From Vombatus ursinus (taxonomy: Eukaryota > Chordata > Mammalia > Diprotodontia > Vombatidae), in the NCBI RefSeq assembly GCF_900497805.2, contig NW_020954610.1:33061426-33125425 (forward strand): a stretch of 64,000 nt of DNA, written 5' to 3'. Below are positions 1-11,455 of this stretch, piece after piece. How positions within the stretch are numbered: the first letter of the stretch is position 1; each line of letters begins with the position of its first letter. Below the pieces are notes generated by a model that saw only the letters and a list, made by a program, of their open reading frames with translations, had not been told where the DNA came from and did not search any database. The position numbers and the translations under genes are program-made.

Positions 1-195
1 CTGAGTGTAAATTTCTCATTTTATTTTTCTTGATCTTTTTTCTAAAATACAGCTAATATGGAAATATGCTTTCATGATTTCACATGTATAATTGATATCA
101 TATTGCTTGCCCTCTCAGTGGTCAGGGAAAGGGTGAGAGGGAGGGAGAGAATTTGGAACTCAAAATTTAAAAAGAAAACAATTTTAAAATAAATA
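1..195 (+). mobile_element. L1 3' end fragment
   Basis: This is the tail of a marsupial L1 LINE. It shows the block 'ctaatatggaaatatg', then a purine-rich 'gggagggagagaatttgg' block, then an A-rich end. The same order of blocks occurs at the 3' ends of the L1 copies at 6.2, 18.3 and 48.3 kb. The body of the element lies left of the window. Confidence 0.75.
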
Positions 196-539
196 CTATT
201 TTATTAAAATGGCAAGTCTTTTAAGCTTATGATCAGTTAGTTTTAAAGAAATGAAGATGTGGTAATCAAAAGGAACAAATAGGCTATCTAATAATTCTCA
301 GTGGAATTTGTCCAGTCACATTGAGATTATATGTTGAAAAACATGAACTTTAAACACACTTTAGTGAAAATACAGAAATTAGTGCCACTGTCTACTTATG
401 AGTAAATTATGAATTTGTCTTTAGGCAAAGATAAGTCCAATTCTAGCCATTATTGCTGCTTCTACTCTCTTTCTTCAATTCCACTAGCCATCACAACTAC
501 CTCTGGCTAATCTGCAGACCTCAGACTTGTCTCTATTGG

Positions 540-665
540 TTCAATTCAATTCAACAACCATTCATGAAGTTCCTACTGTTGTCAGACAAGGTTCTATGCT
601 CTAAGGATCCATAAACAAAAATGAAAGTCCTTGCTTTCAAAGGACTTAACATCCTACTGAGAATC
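540..665 (-). mobile_element. L2 3'-end fragment
   Basis: Read on the minus strand, this is the 3' region of an ancient L2 LINE. On the plus strand it appears as the inverted L2 tail: 'caaccattcatgaagttcct' with a degraded 'catttattaagcacctact' core, followed by 'ccttgctttcaaaggactt'. It is old and diverged. The flanks 196-539 and 666-1195 show no feature I can support. Confidence 0.5.
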
Positions 666-1195
666 TGTAGCAAGGATGGAGTAAGCTGAGCTAATATGAA
701 TAGTACTGAGATCTATATCTGGCATTTTGCTTACATTGTAAAAAGTTTGCCTTATTCTACTTTGTAAGTGTGGATTTAGAAAATATGTGTAAGTTTACAA
801 ATTTAGTAAAGCAAACTAATATAGTAGAAAAAGACTTAGACATGGGATAAACTTTCTGGATCTTTGTTTCATCATCCTTGACTCCCAATTAAAAATGGTA
901 ATACCTCCTTCACTCAGATTACAAACTATTATGAAGATCAATTAAAGTGTATATAAAATGCTTTGAAAACTGTAAAGCCCTACAGAGATATAAGAGATGA
1001 TGGTGACATGCAGTGAGACTTAGAAAATTTGCTGTGACACTGATTTTTATTAGCTTTCTTTCTGGAGATTTCATTAGAATTATCGAAATAACTATATCTC
1101 TATGCCACTTCAGTTTGACCATAGACACTTAATCTTGCGAACTTTTGTGTCCTTGTTTATTTCCTCATCAAATAAACATGGAGGTAATAACATAT

Positions 1196-1262
1196 ATTAT
1201 ATATGATATATAATATATATTATTATATAATATTACATATATAATGTATATATATTGCCTAT
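1196..1262. repeat. AT-rich simple repeat
   Basis: Alternating TA dinucleotides with interruptions. The tract is partly self-complementary and would fold into a hairpin. Confidence 0.8.
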
Positions 1263-1289
1263 AATAGCAGTTCATATCTATATAGACTT

Positions 1290-1470
1290 TTATAGACTAT
1301 AAAGTACTTCTTTATAACTGACCTGTAGGATAATATGTGTGACTATTCCCATTTTACAGATGAGGAGACCAAAGATTCAGGAGGACAGGTAATTTGTCCA
1401 CTATTACATGTCTAGTAGGTGGTAGAGCCAATACTTGAACCCACTCTTTCCCTTGTACCAGTCTCTACCT
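1290..1470 (-). mobile_element. MIR-type SINE
   Basis: Reads as an inverted MIR-class SINE: 'cccattttacagatgaggag' followed by a degraded tRNA-like head with 'tagtaggtggtagagccaa' and 'cttgaaccca'. Diverged. Confidence 0.6.
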
Positions 1471-1550
1471 CACTCTTTTATAAGAGTTCATTGCCATAAA
1501 CAAGTAACATTGGTGTGCCTTTGAGTTTATTCTGGAGAATGTTTAAATTA

Positions 1551-1697
1551 TTCTATTTTATTGGGAGGGGGGCAAATCAGGGTTAAGTGACTTGCCCAGG
1601 GTCACACAGCTAGTAAGTGTCTGAGGCTGGATTTGAACTCAGGTCCTCCTGGCCCTAGGACCATTGCTCTATCCACTGTGCCACCTAACTGTCTTTC
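1551..1697 (-). mobile_element. tRNA-derived SINE (marsupial Mar1-like)
   Basis: Inverted copy of the common SINE of this window. The minus strand begins with a tRNA-like head ('ggtggcacagtggatagagc'), contains a B-box-like 'gagttcaaatcc', and ends with 'gcaagtcacttaaccctg'. The head is an RNA polymerase III internal promoter relic; nothing suggests a functional RNA gene. Confidence 0.8.
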
Positions 1698-1864
1698 AAA
1701 TAATTTTAAAAAGTTCTCTGCCCCAAAAACTTAGACAACTAACATTTCCATAAAAACCTAAACAAAGCAACACAAAAATGAAAATTGCTGCCTCTACTGT
1801 CTTTCATATAGGACTAAATACAACATGACTAGAAGGTATGAAGGAAGAAAGGAAATAAACATTT

Positions 1865-2032
1865 ATCAATACATCTTGCCACTGGACCCAGATGACTCTG
1901 GAGGAGAAAGTGAGGCTGGTAACTTTGCACAACCCTCCCTCACTTAAATCCAATTCACTTGCATGTCATGGCATCACCTCCCTGATGTCATGGTCCTCTT
2001 CGAGAATAGAGGACAAACAACAACAAACAACA
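1865..2032 (+). mobile_element. RTE-type SINE fragment
   Basis: Contains 'gatgtcatggtcctcttcga' and ends with 'acaaacaacaacaaacaaca', a tail of the kind used by RTE (BovB-class) LINE machinery. A related inverted copy is at 21797-22092. The short open frame inside it is not a gene. Confidence 0.6.
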
Positions 2033-2140
2033 ATTATGTGCCAGGCACTGCGGTAAGTACTTTACAAATATTATTTCATTTGAACCTCTCAATGACCCTG
2101 GGAGTTAGGTGCTATTACTATCTCCATTTCAGAGTTAAGA
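2033..2140 (-). mobile_element. MIR core fragment
   Basis: The plus strand shows 'gtgccaggcactgcggtaag' then 'ctattactatctccatttca', which is an inverted MIR core and tail. The sequence from 2141 to 2281 has no recognisable element. Confidence 0.65.
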
Positions 2141-2281
2141 AAGAAAAAAAAAGTTAATAGACTAAAATCAATAATTAAAGCAATACTTACATTCTACAGA
2201 GTTGAGTGTTCCCAGACCTGTTGCCAAAAGAGGATGAAGAAGACCTGATGAAGAAAGCGGGATTTTAGGATGTCCTTGCTG

Positions 2282-5200
2282 GGAAAAGTCTCTAAAAGGA
2301 GAGCCAAAGATGGTGGAGTAATCAGCTAATCATAACTCTCATATTCACCTCCAAACAACCACAAAATAGCACCCCAAAACAAATTCTAGAACAGCAGAAC
2401 CAGCAAAAAGATTAGATGGAAATAATCATTTCATTCAAGAAACTTGGAAGATCAACAAGAAAGGTCTGTTTCACTCAAGTAAAAGGGGAACATAGTCCAT
2501 GACAAGAAGCATCCCAGCAAGCCAGCAGTAAGCCCCACCTCAGGAAACTGGAAGAAGACCCTGAGCCCCACTGTGGTAGAGCAGGCAAATGCCCATCAGG
2601 ACCCCTCCCCCTCCTTCTCAGTATAGTAAGAGAAATGGTCAGATTCTAGCACTGAGAACTGCCTTGTGCTTCAACTAGCCCTGGGCAAACAGATAGCCAC
2701 CAGCAGCCAGACCACCAAGTGCCCTGGGAAAATGCAGAAACACCCCACCAGCCTCAGCACAAGCCAGACACCAGTACTAGGACCTTAGCTCAGCACCAGA
2801 TAAGCTGCCAGACCCCTACAACCTCCAGCAGTGCCAGCCACCCCCAAACCCCTCAGCAAAGTACCATACATGAAGGTAAACCATAGGCCTCAGAGCAACA
2901 TCAGTGCAACACCAGGTTAACAGCCAGGGCCTGCAGTCCTTGGCACAAGAAGCCTGAGATAGCACCTCTTCTGCTCCAGGAACAGAGCTCAAATTTAAAA
3001 GTAAAGGAAAAGGCCAAAAAAATATGAATAAAAGGCAACCAAAAAAAAAAAGAATATGACCATAGAAAGTTATTATGGTGACAGGGAAGATAAAGACACA
3101 AACTCAGAAGAGGGTAACAATGTCAAAACACCTATGGGCAAAACCTCAAAGAAAAATGGGAAGTAGTCTCAAGTCCAGAAAGAACTCATGCAAGAGCTCA
3201 AAAAAGAGTTTAAAAATCATATGAGAGAGGTAGAAGAAAAACTGGAAAAAGAAATGAGAGTGATGCAGGAGAATTATGAAAAAAGAATCAACAGCTTGGA
3301 AAAAGAAAACAACTGCTTAAAGAGTAGAATTGGACAAATGAAAAGGAGATACAAAAATCCACTGAAAAAAGCAACTCCTTAAAAAGTACAATGGGGGGGC
3401 AGCTAGGTGGTGCAGTGGATAGAGCACTGGCCCTGGAGTCAGAAGACCTGAGTTCAAATCTGGCCTCAGACACATAACATTCACTAGCTGTGTGACTCTG
3501 GGCAAGTCACTTAACCCCAATTGCCTCACCAAAAAAAAAAAAAAGTACAATTGGCCAAATGGAAAAGGAAGTACAAAAGCTAACTGAGGAAAACAACTCC
3601 TTAAAAGTTAGAATAGAGCAAGTGGAAGCTAATGACTTTATGAGACATCAAGAATCAATCAAACAAATTCAAAAGGGTAAAAAAAATAGAAGAAAATTTA
3701 AAATACCTCATTGGAAAAATAACTTACCTGGAAAATACATTCAGGAGAGATAATGTCAGAATCATTGGAGTACCTAAAAGCCATAATCAAAAAGAGGACC
3801 TGGAAAGCATTTTCCTTATTATCAAGGAAATTATCAAGAAATTATCAAGGAAAAATGCTCTGATATCCTGGAATCAGAGGGCAAAATAGGCATTGAAACT
3901 ATCTACCAATCACTGATTCTGAAGGAACATTATAGTCAAATTACAAAACTATCAGGTCAAGGGGGAAAAAGATACTATAAATGGCCAGAGAGAAACAATT
4001 CAAATATCGGGGAGTCACAATCAGGATTACACGGGCCTTAGAAGCTGCAACATTAAAGGATCAGAGGTCATGAAACATGATATTCTGGAAGGCAGAGGAG
4101 CCAGAACTACAACCAAGAACCACTTACATGGTGAAATTAAGCATACTTCAAGGGAAAAGATGGTCATAAATAAAATAGAAAGATTTCAAGCTTTCATAAG
4201 GACAAGACTAGAATTGAACAATAAATTTGATCTCCAGTATCAAGACACAAGAGAAGCCTAAAAATAGAAAAAAAGAAAAGAAGACATAAGAGATTCAATG
4301 GAGCTGAACTGTTTACATTCCTGCATGGGAAGATGATACTTGCAATTCTTAAAAAAAGTACCACTAATAGTACAGCTTGAGGGAATATACATAGACAGAG
4401 GATATGGGTATAAGGCAAATTTGATGGAATGATGTAAAAATAATTAAGGGATGAGAAAAAGGAGTACACTGGGTGCATAAGGAAGGGAGAGGTAGAATGG
4501 GGTAAATTATTTCACATGAAGAGGTGAGAAAAACCTATTATAGTTGAGGGAAAGATGGGAGGGTGGGTGATGGGCATCACTTGGACCTTATTTTCATCAG
4601 TATTGGATCAAAGAGGGAATAATATACACAATCTGTTGAATATAGAATTCTATCTTACCTGACAGGAAAGTAGGAGGGGAGGAAATTAAGTAAAGGTGAA
4701 GAGGGAAACTGACAGAAGAGAGGGAAGACTAGGGGAGGTGGTGGGCAGAAGCAAAATACTGTTGAGGATGAAAAGGATGAAAGAAGAGAAAGGATAAACA
4801 GGAGGAAAAATAAGATTGAGGGAAATACATAGTTACTAACCATTACTATGAATGTGAATGGGAAAACTCTCCTATAAAACTAAAGTGGATAGCAAAGTGG
4901 ATCTAAAACCAGAATCCTACAATATAGTGTTTATAACAAACACATTTGAAGCAGAGAGACACATGCAGAGTAAAGGCAAGGAGCTGGAGCAGAACCTATT
5001 ATGCTTCAGCTGAAGTAAAAAAAAAAAAAAAAAAGCAGGGGTAGCAATCCTGATCTCAGACAAAACAAAAGCAAAAACAGACATAATAAGGAATAAGGAA
5101 GGAGACTTCATTTTGCTAACAGGTACCATAAATGATGAAATAATGTCAATACTAAACATATGCACCAAGAGGTATAACATCAAACTCTTTTTACAGCCAG

Positions 5201-6275
5201 TGTCTCTAATAAAAGCCTCTTTTCTAGAATATATAAAGAACTGAGTCAAATTTAAAAGAATACAAGTCATTCCCCCATTGATAAATGGTCAAAGGAGATG
5301 AACAGGCAGTTCTCAGATGAAGAAATTAAAGCCATCTATAGTCATATAAAAAATGCTCTAAATCACTATAGATCAGAGAAATGCAAATCAAAACAGCTCT
5401 GAGGTATCACATCACACCTATCAGATTGGCCAACATGACAAAACAGGAAAATGATAAATGTTGGAGAAGATGTGGGAAAATTGGAACACTAATGCATTGC
5501 TGGTGGAGTTGTGAACTAATCCAACTATTTTGGAGAGCAATTTGGAACTATGCCCAAACTGTGAGTACCCTTTGACCCAGCACTACCACTTCTAGATCTG
5601 TATCCCAAAGAGATCATGAAAACAGAAAAAGGACCCACATGTACAAAAATATTTACAGCAGCTCTTTTTGTAGTAGCTAAGAACTGGAAATTGAAGGGAT
5701 GCCCATCAATTGGGGAATGGCTGAACAAGTTGTGGTATGTAAATGTAATGGAATACTATTGTGCTGTAAGAAATGATAAGCAAGCAGACTTCAGAAAAAC
5801 CTGGAAAGATTTATATGAACTGATGCTGAGTGAAATGAGCAGAACCAGGAGAACATTGCACCCAGTAACAGACACATTGTACACAGTAACAGCCACATTG
5901 TGTGATGATTGTCTTTGATAGACTTAGCTCTTCTCAGCAATGCAAGGATCTAAGACAACTCCAAAAGACTCATGATGGAAAATGCTATCCACATCCAGGG
6001 AAAGAACTATGGAGTCTGAACACAGATGGAGTCATACTATTTGCTCTCCTTACTTTTGTTGTTTTGTTTTATTTCTTCTTTCTCATGGTTCATCCCATTA
6101 GTTCTAATTCTTCTATACATCATGACTAATGTGAAAATATGCTTAATATGAATGTATAAGTAAAGCCTATATCAGATTGCATGTTGTCTTGGGAAGGGGG
6201 GAGGGGAGGGAGGGAGAGAAAATGTAAAATTCAAAATTTTATGGAAAAAAGGTGTTTTAAAAAATAAAAAAAGAA
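2282..6275 (+). mobile_element. L1 LINE with 5' UTR, ORF1 and 3' end, most of ORF2 missing
   Basis: The order is L1 5' UTR (about 2282-3150), ORF1 (about 3180-4260, broken), the inter-ORF region, the start of the ORF2 endonuclease, then a jump to the ORF2 C-terminus and the 3' UTR. ORF1 shows the coiled coil of L1 ORF1p around 3188-3382 and 3559-3753. The endonuclease start is recognisable as 'GVAILISDKTKAK' near 5039. At about 5190 the reading passes directly to the C-terminal 'MQIKTALRYHITPIRLANM' (5381) and 'FTAALFVVAKNWKLKGCPSI' regions, so the reverse transcriptase is absent. It ends in an A-rich tail near 6275. A SINE sits inside ORF1. It cannot be autonomous. Confidence 0.85.
3393..3540 (+). 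mobile_element. tRNA-derived SINE nested in L1 ORF1
   Basis: Complete short SINE: head 'gcagctaggtggtgcagtgg', B-box-like 'gagttcaaatc', then 'ggcaagtcacttaacccc' and a poly(A) tail. It is flanked by an 11-bp target-site duplication, aaaagtacaat, at 3382-3392 and 3541-3551. The L1 ORF1 sequence resumes directly after it, so the SINE is younger than the L1. Confidence 0.92.
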
Positions 6276-6276
6276 G

Positions 6277-6400
6277 TTAGCTAAGCCTGGGCAAAACTAT
6301 TTCCCTCTCTAGGTCTCAGTTTGTTTGTTTGTTTTTCATAATTAAAATGAGGTTAGATTAGTTGATCTTTAAAGTCCCTTCTCACTCTCAAATGCTATAA
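6277..6400 (+). mobile_element. SINE 3' portion
   Basis: Shows 'cctgggcaaaactatttccc', 'aggtctcagtttg' and the tail 'agattagttgatctttaaag', the 3' half of a MIR/Mar-like SINE. A GTTT expansion lies inside it. Confidence 0.5.
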
Positions 6401-6581
6401 CCTAACTAATCCTATCTTCAAAAGACAAAGGATTTTTTTTTCTAATTGGTATATGGATCATGAGAGAAATCAATATCAGTACCCTTCAAAATATCACAGA
6501 AAATTGTGCTAATATCAATTCAAAAATAAGTTTATTCAACAAGTATTTGTTGAAGGATATATATATGTATATATACACATA

Positions 6582-6681
6582 NNNNNNNNNNNNNNNNNNN
6601 NNNNNNNNNNNNNNNNNNNNNNNNNNNNNNNNNNNNNNNNNNNNNNNNNNNNNNNNNNNNNNNNNNNNNNNNNNNNNNNNN
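6582..6681. other. Assembly gap (100 N)
   Basis: Exactly 100 unknown bases, a conventional placeholder, placed between a TA-rich stretch and a TC repeat. The true length is unknown. The open frames crossing it on both strands are artefacts. Confidence 0.99.
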
Positions 6682-6721
<40 letters not shown>

Positions 6722-6722
6722 C
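6682..6722. repeat. (TC)n microsatellite
   Basis: About 19 TC units beginning directly at the gap edge. The repeat probably caused the gap. Confidence 0.9.
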
Positions 6723-6751
6723 CTCCTCATATTATGCCTTTTTTTAAAATC

Positions 6752-6832
6752 TGGAGTTTGGCATAATGGTTAAAGGGCTGGCTTTTAAGCCAGGAATATT
6801 TGAATTGTGGACAAGTCACTTAATATCCCAAT
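6752..6832 (+). mobile_element. Degraded SINE fragment
   Basis: Shows 'ggcataatggttaaagggct' and 'gacaagtcacttaatatccc', the diverged head and middle of a tRNA-derived SINE. Confidence 0.5.
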
Positions 6833-6934
6833 GCTGATGGCACAATTTATAGTCTTTATGACTAAAAAGTGCAGGGAAGATGCCAACCTGAATTGGAAAA
6901 GGGAATCTGGTCCCTGTCTCCATCCATACTCCCA

Positions 6935-7045
6935 GAAAAAAGTAAGATCCTTAAGAGAAGGTACTGGGTTTTTTTTGGTTTATATACTCTATCTAGTACA
7001 GTTCCAAGCACATAGTAGGTACCTAATAAATGCTTGTTTAATGAA
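6935..7045 (+). mobile_element. L2 3' end
   Basis: Ends with 'gttccaagcacatagtaggt' and 'cctaataaatgcttgttt', the hallmark of the L2 3' terminus. From here to 8320 I see mostly unique AT-rich DNA and one degraded inverted SINE tail near 7317-7400. Confidence 0.7.
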
Positions 7046-8320
7046 GTAATTATGTTTGCATACCCATTTTTTAAAAGTTAGTTTAAAACACTTCTTTAAA
7101 AGGCACATAAAGATGTTTATTTCAATAACTGGATAAAAATACACATACAATGATGCTAGATTATTAAAATAAAATGTATCACTACTGCCTTGTTTTAATA
7201 TGATAAAATGCCTGAAAAAAGAGAAGTCTGAATCTTTCCTCTAGGTGGCGAGCTCATACTTCTAACAATCTGTAGCATATATGTACCCTGGCAGACTTTG
7301 TTAAAATAATAGAATATTGAAAATGGAAACAAGCTTAGAGATCATCTGCCTCAATCCCAAAATTTTATAAAGAAAGATTAAAGTTTATACAACTTTCACT
7401 AAACACACAACACCTTCTTTCCAGTTTATACTTCATTTACAAGATTGTGGCATTTAAATAAAAAGTAATCATGTCCACTACGTAGATTTTTTTTCTCTCA
7501 CAGATTTGTTCTTTTGTACTTCTTCCTTGTCCAAAAATCAGTTACTGAAACATATTTTTAAAGGGCATGAAATAAGTCTAAATGTTATAGAAAGTAGAAA
7601 AGAGAAAGTGCTATTTAGTTACAACTTTCTTTTGAAAGTCTCAATTTTGGTTATTAGATTTGACTCTGCAACAACTATTTGTTACATACCTATATACAGG
7701 GCAATGTAATAGAAGTTGATAATAAAAAGACAAAACAAAAGACATTTAAGCAGAATTCTACTAGTGTATATACATATATTTCCTAAACATGTAAGACAAT
7801 TTGAGTTAAGTATCTGACTTAAATTAAGTATGATTATAGATACTGACATAAACATAGAATCATTATACTTTCTGCCCATAACTATACAAATGAAAGAACA
7901 GATTTTCATAATTTTATGAAATTTTTCAGTGCATACAAACAAATCCAACAACACAGCCCCAGTAATATGCTTTTTCTTGGCCCTACAGATGTTCTCTCTA
8001 AATAATTTTTATATTTATTACAGAAATCAGTATAGAAGATACGTATTTTTCAATCATAAAAACTGAGAGAAGTTAAATGCATAATAGAATAGCAGATGAT
8101 TTGCCCAAGATTTCTTACTGGCTTCCACAACTGTTTATTTTTTTTCCTGTGATGCTTCTCTCTCAATAAAAAGTATTTCCTTGAGGTTGTACAATCCTAC
8201 CTATTACAAATGAGTATCTCACAATGCGAGCCAGTGACTGGGCTGATAAGATAATTTTCTATAACATTGAATGATATTGATGGGGCTTAGGAAGAGAAAA
8301 AAAAAGATGTAGTCCAAGGA

Positions 8321-8448
8321 AACTTATTAAGTCAACAAACATTTAAGTGCTTACTATGTGACAGATACTGTGCTGGGAATTCAAAAGAAGTGTTGGGAAT
8401 ACAAAGAGAGATACAATATGGTCCTTGTTTTCAAGAAGCTTTTGGTCT
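8321..8448 (-). mobile_element. L2 fragment, left part
   Basis: Inverted L2 3' end: 'catttaagtgcttactatgt', then 'ggtccttgttttcaagaagc'. The L2 sequence stops at the 220-bp repeat unit and resumes at 8669, so that unit appears to be inserted in the L2. Confidence 0.65.
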
Positions 8449-8668
8449 ACAAATCTGGAAAGAGGCAGACAAGGGGCATTATCAACAGAAACTAGAGATA
8501 CTCTGCCTACAGGTGAATACTTCTTTTGTGGAACTGTGTTGCAACAGGGGAAGATACATTAAAGAGAGGGAGGGAAGCAGAGTTTATAGAGAAGACTGAC
8601 TGAGTGATGCACCGGGATCAAATCAAGTGTTGATAATGAGGGGAAGGTGACCTTTGTGGCCTCAGAAA
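8449..8668. repeat. 220-bp direct repeat, copy 1
   Basis: Matches 10588-10807 at 219 of 220 positions with no gaps; the single difference is at 8494 (A here, G at 10633). The unit interrupts an inverted L2. It contains no recognisable coding sequence, poly(A) tail or tRNA-like head, and I do not recognise a family. Confidence 0.95.
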
Positions 8669-8815
8669 AATATATACAAAAAATATGTACAAACAAAATA
8701 TATACAAAATAAATCACTGATAATCAACAGAAGCAAGGCATTAGCATTAAGGGGGTTAAAGGAAAGCTTCTTGTAGAAAGTGGAACTTAAAGAAAAGTCA
8801 CAAAATGACTATGAG
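8669..8815 (-). mobile_element. L2 fragment, right part
   Basis: Continues the inverted L2 from 8448: 'gtacaaacaaaatatataca', 'ggcattagcattaagggggt', 'cttcttgtagaaagtgg'. Read on the minus strand this is the L2 region upstream of the 'ctccttgagggcagggac' block. Confidence 0.6.
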
Positions 8816-8989
8816 TTAGGAGAGAGTTGCAGGAATGGTGCACTGTCGGTAAAAATGCATCAAGATGGAACAATATGGCTGATTTCCGTAACCACTCAAG
8901 CATCTCCAAATCAGAAATCATACTTCAAAGATGAAGCAATTTTAGCTGTTTCCATTATCCAGAACACCAAGAATCAAAAGATTAAAAAA

Positions 8990-10587
8990 AAAAACAGGAA
9001 CTCATGTTTACTGACCCTGAGCTCACCTAGTGCCTGTTCCTTCTTTCCAGGGTCATGGAGACCCCAGCTCCAGGCTATGGAAGCTTGTTCAGGGCTTAAC
9101 ATCCAGCTTGACCAATCCTGATTGGTCAAGGGTTCTTCAGGGGAAAAAGCCTACCAGCAAGGACTGGTAGAAGCACTAGCTCTGCAAAGTGTTGAACTGC
9201 TGATGCTAGAGGAAAAACAGACTGAACCTGGAGGTTACCAGGGCAGGACACCATGGGTGTGTAGGGCTGTGCAGCACTTTACCAAACCTCAGAGAAAGAG
9301 GACAGTACTCAGCGGGGGCCACTTCTAACAGCCAAAATTCTATTGGACTAAGCAATAGAACCATGCCATTGTGGGAGGAGAGTAAGATACTTTGAGATCC
9401 AGCCCCCAAGGAAACCACAATCAGGAAGTAAGTGATAAGGACAATGGAGGTGGGGGGAAGGGAAGACAGACTAAAAGTACCAAAGATTTCAAGAAGAAAT
9501 CTCAAATAACTTGAACATAAAAAGGTAGATAAACAAGGGGGAAAAGTGATAACAAAAATGAAATAAAGTCTCGTGATCTATTAAACAAGTTCAGCCATCT
9601 TTGAATAAATTCTGAAAAATAAAGGAAATGTTCCAGTGCTAGATGAGACAGAGAACCTGGTAATATTTGAGGAGAATGTGGAACCACAACACACTGCTCC
9701 TGAGTGGTTAAAAAAAATGAGAATTATGAAAGCAGAATTTATTCCCTGCATAGGAAAAATAATGAGTAGATTAGAAAAACTTGGATCTGCAATGACCAGC
9801 CTCACTAAAGAAACATAAGAAAGAACAATAGATTGAGAATGCAAACATGCAGAAGTGAAGGATAATCTAAAAGAAGAAGAGCAAAAAAAAAATGACATTA
9901 GAAGAAAATATGCTTTCTATGTGAGCAAAACATACTCATCTTAAAGACAAGATGAATAGAGCTAACCTGAGGATTATAGTCTCCCAGAAGAACATGGCGG
10001 GGCAAAAATACATAACAACATAATGAAGGAAATAATAGAAGAGAACTGTTCAAAACTTCTAAACATGAAAAAAATGAAATTCCAATTGAAAGAATTCACA
10101 GATGGCCTCCAGAAAAACAAACAACCTCGCCCCCCCAAAAAAGCTCAAGGCTGCAAACTTGAAGTCACAATAGTGGTTAAATTTAATAATTCAATTCAGA
10201 AACAACAATTTCTGCAAGCCAAGAGGAAAGAAAAAGACCTTGAAGTGCAAAGGAAAGGATATTCGGAAAACATAGCACTATTCCATACCCACTAGAAAAA
10301 GGAGGGGGGAATGGAGTCATGTGTTCTAAAGAGCAATAGATCTCAAGATGCAGCACATCTTACAAATCTGAGCTTAACTATATGGGACAAAAGGTAGACA
10401 TTCAATAATAAAAGTGTTTGAAATCTTTTTAGAAAGAAAACTGGAAGTGAAGAGATTATTTGCTTCTTAAACACCCCAAATAACAGAAATTCAGGAGGAC
10501 AGCAATAGCAACAAAGTAACCACAGAAAGACTTCTTTCTAAATTTACACAAGGAGACAAGGGTAAAGACAGAAATCTGGAAAAGGTA
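8990..10587 (+). mobile_element. L1-like ORF1-only element (HAL1-type, tentative)
   Basis: A GC-richer stretch (9010-9480) resembling an L1 5' UTR is followed by A-rich degraded coding sequence. Around 10023-10115 it reads 'MKEIIEENCSKLLN' and, after a frame change, 'IERIHRWPPEKQ', which resembles the RNA-binding part of L1 ORF1p ('KVEIRRIHQ' in the L1 near 12980). No endonuclease or reverse transcriptase follows. HAL1 elements are ORF1-only L1 relatives, which would fit. Frameshifts and stops are abundant. It could instead be an L1 that lost its 3' half. Confidence 0.45.
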
Positions 10588-10807
10588 ACAAATCTGGAAA
10601 GAGGCAGACAAGGGGCATTATCAACAGAAACTGGAGATACTCTGCCTACAGGTGAATACTTCTTTTGTGGAACTGTGTTGCAACAGGGGAAGATACATTA
10701 AAGAGAGGGAGGGAAGCAGAGTTTATAGAGAAGACTGACTGAGTGATGCACCGGGATCAAATCAAGTGTTGATAATGAGGGGAAGGTGACCTTTGTGGCC
10801 TCAGAAA
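10588..10807. repeat. 220-bp direct repeat, copy 2
   Basis: Second copy of the unit at 8449-8668, same orientation, 2139 bp downstream, one mismatch. It is preceded by a short related string, 'aaatctggaaaagg', at about 10572, and followed by purine-rich DNA. Confidence 0.95.
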
Positions 10808-11455
10808 GAAAAGACCCAACAAGGGATTGAGTAAGGAGGAAAAGGGAAAGACTGAAAAGGGAGGGAGAAGGAAAAAGGAAAGAAGTGGGAGGCAGTTCCT
10901 CTGATTAATGCTCCTATAGGTTAAGGGAGAGAAGAACATACACTGAATGAGGCCTGGGAAATTTGGTGCTTAAAAAAGTCTACTTCTTCTGGGAAAGGAG
11001 GAGTTGTAACCCTTGTGGACAACTGGCACCTGGAGGCGTGGGAGAGTATGGACATAGGGAAGAGATTTATAGGCAAATGTAGGAATTCTACAGGTGGGGT
11101 TCTACCATGGGGCAGTGTCCTCTCTGAAGCATGCAAAAATTGGCATCTGAGAGTAAAGCACAATGAAAAAGGGGAATCCATGAGGTAAGCCTACAAAGCA
11201 GTGGAAGAAGCATCTAGAAGAGAGATCCTAGAATGGATACCTTGAAAACTTTGATTGTATGAAAAATATAGAGAAAAGAGAGAGACCAGATGATCTTAGA
11301 AGTCATGAATCAGAGACATGAGGGTCTAGAATAAATGGAAAGGAAAGATGAATAATGAAGAGAGTGAAAGAAAACTTTTTTGGAAAGGGGCACAAAAAAT
11401 GAAATTAAACCAATGAATAGTACTAGTTGAAAGGGCAGGTAAGTTGCAAGTGAAT
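10808..11455. other. Purine-rich DNA, unassigned
   Basis: Strongly purine-rich on the plus strand, especially 10808-10895. It has no coding signal and no repeat family I can name. It may be the 3' part of the ORF1-only element to its left. Confidence 0.4.

Noticed and set aside
1551-1697. Possible tRNA genes at SINE heads (here and at the other SINE copies)
   Set aside because: The heads resemble tRNA but lack a complete cloverleaf and are followed by SINE bodies and tails.
3188-3753. Coiled-coil open frames
   Set aside because: They belong to L1 ORF1 interrupted by a SINE, not to a host gene.
8449-10807. Reading the 220-bp repeats as the two LTRs of one element
   Set aside because: The DNA directly after copy 1 continues the L2 found before it, so the interval between the copies is not an LTR-element interior. 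No matching target duplication was seen.
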